Assembly: GCA_041653955.1 (NCBI GenBank)
Contig: JBAZEH010000012.1
Coordinates: 1-38,270 of the forward strand
Origin: UBA1562 sp041653955
GTDB taxonomy: Bacteria; Omnitrophota; Gorgyraeia; Gygaellales; Profunditerraquicolaceae
Reading direction: 5' to 3'
Length of the DNA stretch: 38,270 bases
Part shown: positions 34,003-38,270 of the stretch, piece by piece
Layout: each line of letters opens with the position of its first letter
Numbering within the stretch: position 1 is the first letter of the stretch
The notes under the pieces: model-generated
Databases searched by the model: none
Told to the model about the DNA's origin: nothing
The model's input: the letters and a program-made list of their open reading frames with translations, nothing else
Made by a program: the position numbers and the translations under genes

Positions 34003-35459
34003 TGAAGGTAATTATCTCATATCCTCCGCTTAAGACTGAAAAGGGTTATCCTACCCTTGGCCAGAACAGGCAATTTCAATTTTTCAAAGAGCCGACCTAC
34101 ATATATCCTGTTGTCCCTGCTACCGCGGCCACACTCCTTAAGCAGGGGGGCCACGAGGTGATCTGGAATGATTGCGCCGCGCAGGGCTGGGGTTGGGGCC
34201 GGTTCATTGAATTCGTAAGATCAGAAAAACCCGGCTTGATCGCCTTTGAAACTAAAACCCCCGTCATCAAGCAGCACTGGAAGATGATCAATCAGATAAA
34301 GTATGAGTGCCCGCAGGCAAATATCGTTTTATTCGGAGACCACGTAACGGCGCTCCCGGAGGAATCCTTTCATAATTCCCGCGTAGATTTTGTTTTAACG
34401 GGAGGGGATTATGATTTCCTGCTGCGTAATCTTTCTGATTTTATCGGGGGCAGCGAGGGGGCGCAGCTTGAGGCAGGAATATATTACAGGGAGGATGGCG
34501 AGATAAGGAATACAGGGCCATTTAAATTAGAGCATGACCTGGATTCATTGCCTTTTATTGACCGTGAACTTACCGAATGGCGGCTTTATGCTTATAAAAA
34601 CGGCAATTACAAGCGTACCCCCGGCACATATATTATGAGCGGCAGGGATTGCTGGTGGGGCCGTTGCACTTTTTGCTCCTGGCCGCAATTATACCCGAAA
34701 TTCAGAAAACGCAGCGCCGGGAATGTCCTGAATGAGATCGGCTACCTGTCGCAGGAGCTGGGCGTCAGGGAGATAATGGATGATACGGGCACTTTCCCTG
34801 TGGGCAGCTGGTTGAAAGAGTTTTGCTTTGGCATGATAGAACGCGGTTATAATAAAAAGATATTCCTGGATTGTAATATGCGTTTCGGAGCATTATCCGC
34901 GGAGGACCTTTCCCTGATGAAGAAGGCTAATTTCCGCCTCTTGCTTTTCGGCTTAGAATCAGGGAACCAGGGTACCCTTGACAGGCTCCAGAAGAACCTG
35001 AAGGTGGAGCAGGTTGCTGAAGATTGCCGCCTGGCAACCAGGGCAGGGTTATACCCGCATATTACTATTATGTTCGGATACCCCTGGGAGAGTTACGCCG
35101 AAGCGCTGAAAACGCTGGAGTTAGGCAGGCGGCTGCTAAAGAAAGGTTACGCCTATACAATGCAGGCAACTGTAGCCATACCTTACCCGGGCACCCCTCT
35201 TTTTGAAGAGTGCAAGCGGGAAGGGTTGTTAAATACCTTAGACTGGGATGATTACGATATGAAAGCTCCGGTAATGAAAACGCGGATCGGCAATGACAAG
35301 GTTATGGAATTAGTGCAAAGTATGTACCGGGTCTCTTTTCAGCCTGAATTCATATTAAGGAAGGCCTTGTCCTTAAAAGATATGGATGACCTGAAATATT
35401 ACCTGCGCGCGGCAAAAAAGGTGGCGGGCCATATCTTTGATTTTCAGAAAGCGTCTTAA
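34002..35459 (+). CDS. B12-binding-domain radical SAM protein
   Basis: This 485-residue enzyme has an N-terminal cobalamin-binding-like domain (about 1-150; GDHVTALPEE and VDFVLTGGDYDF) and a radical SAM barrel (about 205-430). The iron-sulfur motif is GRDCWWGRCTFCSW with Cys217, Cys222 and Cys225, that is C-x4-C-x2-C instead of the usual C-x3-C-x2-C. It probably does a radical methylation or rearrangement on a sugar or lipid, judging from its place between glycosyltransferases and gmd, but its reaction cannot be named. The ATG at 34002 (SD AGAGGAAAG, 1-nt overlap with the GT2 stop) was preferred to 33915. Confidence 0.85.
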   Translation: MKVIISYPPLKTEKGYPTLGQNRQFQFFKEPTYIYPVVPATAATLLKQGGHEVIWNDCAAQGWGWGRFIEFVRSEKPGLIAFETKTPVIKQHWKMINQIKYECPQANIVLFGDHVTALPEESFHNSRVDFVLTGGDYDFLLRNLSDFIGGSEGAQLEAGIYYREDGEIRNTGPFKLEHDLDSLPFIDRELTEWRLYAYKNGNYKRTPGTYIMSGRDCWWGRCTFCSWPQLYPKFRKRSAGNVLNEIGYLSQELGVREIMDDTGTFPVGSWLKEFCFGMIERGYNKKIFLDCNMRFGALSAEDLSLMKKANFRLLLFGLESGNQGTLDRLQKNLKVEQVAEDCRLATRAGLYPHITIMFGYPWESYAEALKTLELGRRLLKKGYAYTMQATVAIPYPGTPLFEECKREGLLNTLDWDDYDMKAPVMKTRIGNDKVMELVQSMYRVSFQPEFILRKALSLKDMDDLKYYLRAAKKVAGHIFDFQKAS

Positions 35460-35462
35460 TAT

Positions 35463-35741
35463 ATGGAAAACCGCGGGATATTCTGGATGGCTATAGGTTC
35501 CCTGGCAGCAACGCTGACCATGCTTTCGTTCATCCCGCAGATAATCACCATATTGAAACATAGATCAGCAAAAGACGTAAGCGTGATTACCCTGCTGCAG
35601 CTTTCTTTGGGGGTATCTTTATGGATCGCCTACGGGCTCTATCTTAAAGACGCGATAATAATCACGGCCAACAGCATAACCCTGGCGACATTAGTAATAT
35701 TATTATTCCTGTATTTCAAATACAAAAGGAGAACGCAATGA
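35463..35741 (+). CDS. SemiSWEET/PQ-loop sugar transporter
   Basis: This 92-residue membrane protein has three hydrophobic helices (about 8-27, 40-58, 64-84) with the PQ-loop motif SFIPQIITILKHRSAKDVS. That matches bacterial SemiSWEETs, which dimerise to carry small sugars by facilitated diffusion. It overlaps gmd by 4 nt (ATGA), so it is translated with a GDP-sugar enzyme inside a glycan cluster. The substrate is unknown. Confidence 0.87.
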   Translation: MENRGIFWMAIGSLAATLTMLSFIPQIITILKHRSAKDVSVITLLQLSLGVSLWIAYGLYLKDAIIITANSITLATLVILLFLYFKYKRRTQ

Positions 35742-36739
35742 AGAAAGCTTTTATCACCGGCGTAGACGGGCAGGATGGGTCTTACCTTGCCGAGTTCCTT
35801 ATAAAAAAGGGTTACCGCGTCCATGGCATGGTCAGGCGCGTAGCGCTGGAAGACCCCGAACACCACTTGTGGAGGTTAAAGAATATTTTAAATAAGATCG
35901 TGCTGCATCCTGCCTCTTTAGAGAGCTACCCGAGCATATTCAAGATAATAGAGAAGGTAAAACCGGATGAATGCTATCATTTGGCGGCGCAGAGTTTTGT
36001 GAGCTATTCTTTTGAGGATGAGTTCTCCACGATCAATACGAATATCAACGGCACCCATTTTGTTTTATCGGCGATAAAGGAGAACGCCCCCAGGTGCAAA
36101 TTCTATTTTGCCGCTTCAAGCGAGATGTTCGGGCTGGTAAGGGAGACGCCCCAGACAGAAAAGACCCCTTTTCATCCGCGCTCACCTTACGGTATCTCAA
36201 AAGTCGCAGGTTTTGACCTGACCAGGAATTACAGGGAGGCATACGGGTTATTCGCATGTAACGGGATATTGTTCAACCACGAAAGCCCCAGGCGCGGTTT
36301 TGAATTCGTGACGCGCAAGATCACTAATACGGTCGCGCAGATCAAGCTTGGGATGGCCAAAGAGCTGAAGCTTGGGAACCTTGAAGCTAAAAGGGATTGG
36401 GGTTTTGCCGGCGACTATATCAAGGCAATGTGGCTTATGTTGCAGCAGGATAAACCCGATGATTATGTAATAGCTACCAATGAGACGCACTCGGTAAGGG
36501 AGTTTGTGAAATTAGCCTTTGCCTACGTTGGCCTTGATTGGAGAGATTACGTGAAGATTGACAAGACATTTTACAGACCGGCGGAGGTACACCTGCTTAT
36601 AGGGGATTATTCAAAGGCAAAGAAAAAATTAAAATGGGCCCCAAGCGTAAAGTTTGAGGAACTCGTTAAAATGATGGTAGACGCGGATATCTCAAGGATA
36701 AAATATATTAAGCGGGGTATATGCGATGTTAAGGATTAA
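35738..36739 (+). CDS. gmd: GDP-mannose 4,6-dehydratase
   Basis: Gmd converts GDP-mannose to GDP-4-keto-6-deoxymannose, the precursor of GDP-fucose, rhamnose, perosamine and colitose. The 333-residue protein has FITGVDGQDGSYLAEFLI near its start, HLAAQSFV, the catalytic SSEMFG and YGISK motifs, and NHESPRRGFEFVTRK. It overlaps the SemiSWEET gene by 4 nt and the DegT-family gene by 14 nt. GDP-mannose supply genes (manA, manC) are not in the window. Confidence 0.95.
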   Translation: MKKAFITGVDGQDGSYLAEFLIKKGYRVHGMVRRVALEDPEHHLWRLKNILNKIVLHPASLESYPSIFKIIEKVKPDECYHLAAQSFVSYSFEDEFSTINTNINGTHFVLSAIKENAPRCKFYFAASSEMFGLVRETPQTEKTPFHPRSPYGISKVAGFDLTRNYREAYGLFACNGILFNHESPRRGFEFVTRKITNTVAQIKLGMAKELKLGNLEAKRDWGFAGDYIKAMWLMLQQDKPDDYVIATNETHSVREFVKLAFAYVGLDWRDYVKIDKTFYRPAEVHLLIGDYSKAKKKLKWAPSVKFEELVKMMVDADISRIKYIKRGICDVKD

Positions 36740-37928
36740 GGTCGGGGATTTCAAGTTAGGGCGGGCGGAAAAAACGGCTATCAATGAAGTTTTGGATATA
36801 GGCAGGCTCTCTGAAGGGCCCAAGGTGAGCGAATTCGAGGCCAAATGGGCCGCTTTTATCGGAGCTAAATATTGTATTGCCGTTAACTCCGGGACATCCG
36901 CTTTGATCGCCGGGCTTCACGCGCTGAAAATTCTGCGTGGGATAAAGGACGGCTCAAAGGTAGTTACATCCCCGCTTACTTTTATCGCTACCGTTAACGC
37001 GATAGTGGCAGCAGGGCTTAATCCGGTTTTTGCCGATATAAACGAAAAAAATTTTGTAATTGAGCCCGAAGGCATAGAAAAGGTATTAAAGAAAGAAAAA
37101 GGTATTTCTGTTATATTGCCAGTGCACCTCATGGGGTATCCCGCGGATATGCCCGCGATCAATGCTATTGCCAGAAAACATAAATTGGCGGTTATGGAAG
37201 ACGCGGCCCAGGCCCACGGGACTGTATATAAGGGTAAAAGGCTGGGGACTTTTGGCGCCTTAAGCTGCTTCTCTTTTTATATCGCCCATAATATCCAGGC
37301 CGGAGAGATGGGGGCAGTAGTGACTGATGACCGCGCGATTTACAGGCTCGTCAAGAAGATAAAAGCACACGGCCGAATGTGCGATTGTCCCGTATGCACC
37401 CGTTTTGATGGAAAATGCCCGAGGCTTAATTCTTATAAAGGAAAGGATGATTTTGACCCGCGTTTTTACCACGATATGTTCGGGTTCAATTTTAAGGCCA
37501 TGGAATTCCAGGCGGCCCTGGGGTTATCGCAGATAAAAAAAGTGGAAGATATATTAATGAGAAGGAAGCATAATGTATTGTATCTCAATAAGGGGCTCAA
37601 ACCGTTAGAAGGCGTATTGCGGCTCCCTGGGTATAGCGATGAAGTAAGTTACCTTGCTTATCCGATAGTTGTCGGGAGGCCGGATATCATCAGCCGCAAG
37701 GCCTTAAGGCGCAGATTAGAGGAGCGCGGCATAGAAACAAGGCCTTTATTCGGGTGTATTCCCACGCAGCAACCCGCGTACGGATATTTAAAGAAAAGAT
37801 ATGAAGGCAAGCTTCCTAACGCGGAATATATCGGTTTAAACGGCTTTTATATCGGATGCCACCAATACCTTAAAAAAACTGACCTTGATTATATTATTAA
37901 GATATTTAAACAAATTATTAAACCTTAA
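36726..37928 (+). CDS. DegT/DnrJ-fold PLP enzyme with Lys-to-His change, predicted 3-dehydratase (ColD/DdhC-like)
   Basis: This is a 400-residue aspartate-aminotransferase-fold sugar enzyme. The PLP-pyridine Asp159 (MEDAAQAHG) is present, but the catalytic Schiff-base Lys is His188 (FSFYIAHNIQAGEMG). That change is known in ColD and in E1/DdhC, which remove the C3 hydroxyl of 4-keto-6-deoxysugars. Gmd, directly upstream and overlapping by 14 nt, makes ColD's substrate, so GDP-4-keto-3,6-dideoxymannose is the predicted product. Four extra cysteines cluster after the active site: Cys219, Cys221, Cys224, Cys231. Cys219 and Cys221 lie +31 and +33 from His188, the same offsets as E1's Cys251 and Cys253 from His220, but the E1 Cys193 equivalent is Ala161. 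A GDP-perosamine aminotransferase is unlikely without Lys. Confidence 0.82.
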   Translation: MLRIKVGDFKLGRAEKTAINEVLDIGRLSEGPKVSEFEAKWAAFIGAKYCIAVNSGTSALIAGLHALKILRGIKDGSKVVTSPLTFIATVNAIVAAGLNPVFADINEKNFVIEPEGIEKVLKKEKGISVILPVHLMGYPADMPAINAIARKHKLAVMEDAAQAHGTVYKGKRLGTFGALSCFSFYIAHNIQAGEMGAVVTDDRAIYRLVKKIKAHGRMCDCPVCTRFDGKCPRLNSYKGKDDFDPRFYHDMFGFNFKAMEFQAALGLSQIKKVEDILMRRKHNVLYLNKGLKPLEGVLRLPGYSDEVSYLAYPIVVGRPDIISRKALRRRLEERGIETRPLFGCIPTQQPAYGYLKKRYEGKLPNAEYIGLNGFYIGCHQYLKKTDLDYIIKIFKQIIKP

Positions 37929-37931
37929 AGA

Positions 37932-38270
37932 ATGGACCCGTTAGTTTCCATAAATATAGCCACGTATAATTCAGCCAGGACGCTTGTTAAGTGCCTGGAC
38001 TCCGTTAAAACCCAGTCCTATAAAAATATAGAGATTATTATCATGGATTCACACAGCAAGGACAAGACGTTGGAGATCGCAAAATCTTACGGAGCTAAAA
38101 TAGTCTTTGCCCCTACATTAGCTACTGCCAGGAAGGCGGGCTCGGATGCAAGCAGCGGAGAGTATATCATGATACTGGATTCAGACCAGGTCCTTGAACC
38201 GGATGTTATAGGCCGGTGCGTGCGCGCCTGCGAGGATGAGGGTTTTGACGGGGTTACCCTGTTTGAGAGA
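37932..38270 (+). CDS. Glycosyltransferase family 2, N-terminal part (cut by window end)
   Basis: The first 113 residues of a GT-A glycosyltransferase are visible: VSINIATYNSARTLVKCLDSV at the start and DSDQ in place of the usual DxD near residue 90. The gene runs off the window. It starts 3 nt after the DegT-family gene, so the cluster continues to the right. The downstream part would show whether it has membrane helices. Confidence 0.85.
   Translation, partial: MDPLVSINIATYNSARTLVKCLDSVKTQSYKNIEIIIMDSHSKDKTLEIAKSYGAKIVFAPTLATARKAGSDASSGEYIMILDSDQVLEPDVIGRCVRACEDEGFDGVTLFER

Noticed and set aside
36726..37928. GDP-perosamine synthase (aminotransferase), a common neighbour of gmd
   Set aside because: The Schiff-base lysine needed for transamination is His188 in an otherwise well-kept active-site context.
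1..38270. tRNA or rRNA genes, CRISPR arrays, prophage, integrase, toxin-antitoxin pairs
   Set aside because: I looked for cloverleaf-type and repeat-spacer patterns and for the typical proteins and saw none; this was by eye, so a short tRNA-like element could be missed.

Overview
The window looks like a chromosomal segment from an uncultured diderm (outer-membrane) bacterium. I infer a deep PVC-side or Omnitrophota-like lineage from moderate GC content, dense plus-strand gene packing with many 1-4 nt stop/start overlaps, an LptD-type outer-membrane protein, and the combination of pilMNOPQ with a ribonuclease G - rplU - obg - proB - proA - nadD order. The taxonomic call is a judgement from gene content, not a search. 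Every gene I accept is on the plus strand. I found no tRNA, rRNA, CRISPR array, transposase or integrase.

Layout. (1) 1-4.9 kb: the 3' end of a DUF1015 gene, accD, an orphan MalK/UgpC-type ABC ATPase, and two overlapping membrane-anchored GGDEF proteins. (2) 4.9-12.7 kb: a 26-nt-arm palindrome, a ROK sugar kinase overlapping lptD, then a nucleotide-sugar block. The block holds a UDP-glucose dehydrogenase, a WbpA-like UDP-HexNAc dehydrogenase, a GalE/WbpP-like epimerase and a UDP-glucuronate decarboxylase, which predicts UDP-GlcA, UDP-xylose and a UDP-HexNAcA sugar. (3) 12.7-19.4 kb: a type IV pilus locus. A GEMM-I-like cyclic-di-GMP riboswitch with an overlapping terminator leads into the major pilin gene, which also has its own strong promoter and a strong terminator. 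Then come three minor pilin-like genes and pilM-N-O-P-Q. (4) 19.4-31.1 kb: housekeeping genes: a half-length radical-SAM-linked DUF2344 protein, ribonuclease G, rplU, obg (with no rpmA between them), proB, proA, nadD, rpe, a phosphohexomutase, plsC, rpsA and tyrS, with a second palindrome between rpsA and tyrS. (5) 31.1-38.3 kb: a surface-glycan cluster: a Wzx-like flippase, two GT2 glycosyltransferases, a B12-binding radical SAM protein, a SemiSWEET transporter, gmd, a DegT-fold enzyme whose PLP lysine is replaced by histidine, and a GT2 gene cut by the window end.

How the parts may connect. Two predicted diguanylate cyclases and a cyclic-di-GMP-type riboswitch upstream of the pilin gene suggest one second-messenger circuit controlling piliation. 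Gmd makes GDP-4-keto-6-deoxymannose. The adjacent Lys-to-His DegT protein looks like a ColD/DdhC-type 3-dehydratase, which would give a 3,6-dideoxysugar for the surface glycan. Its Cys pattern lies between ColD (no Fe-S cluster) and DdhC/E1 ([2Fe-2S]), which makes it the most interesting single protein here.
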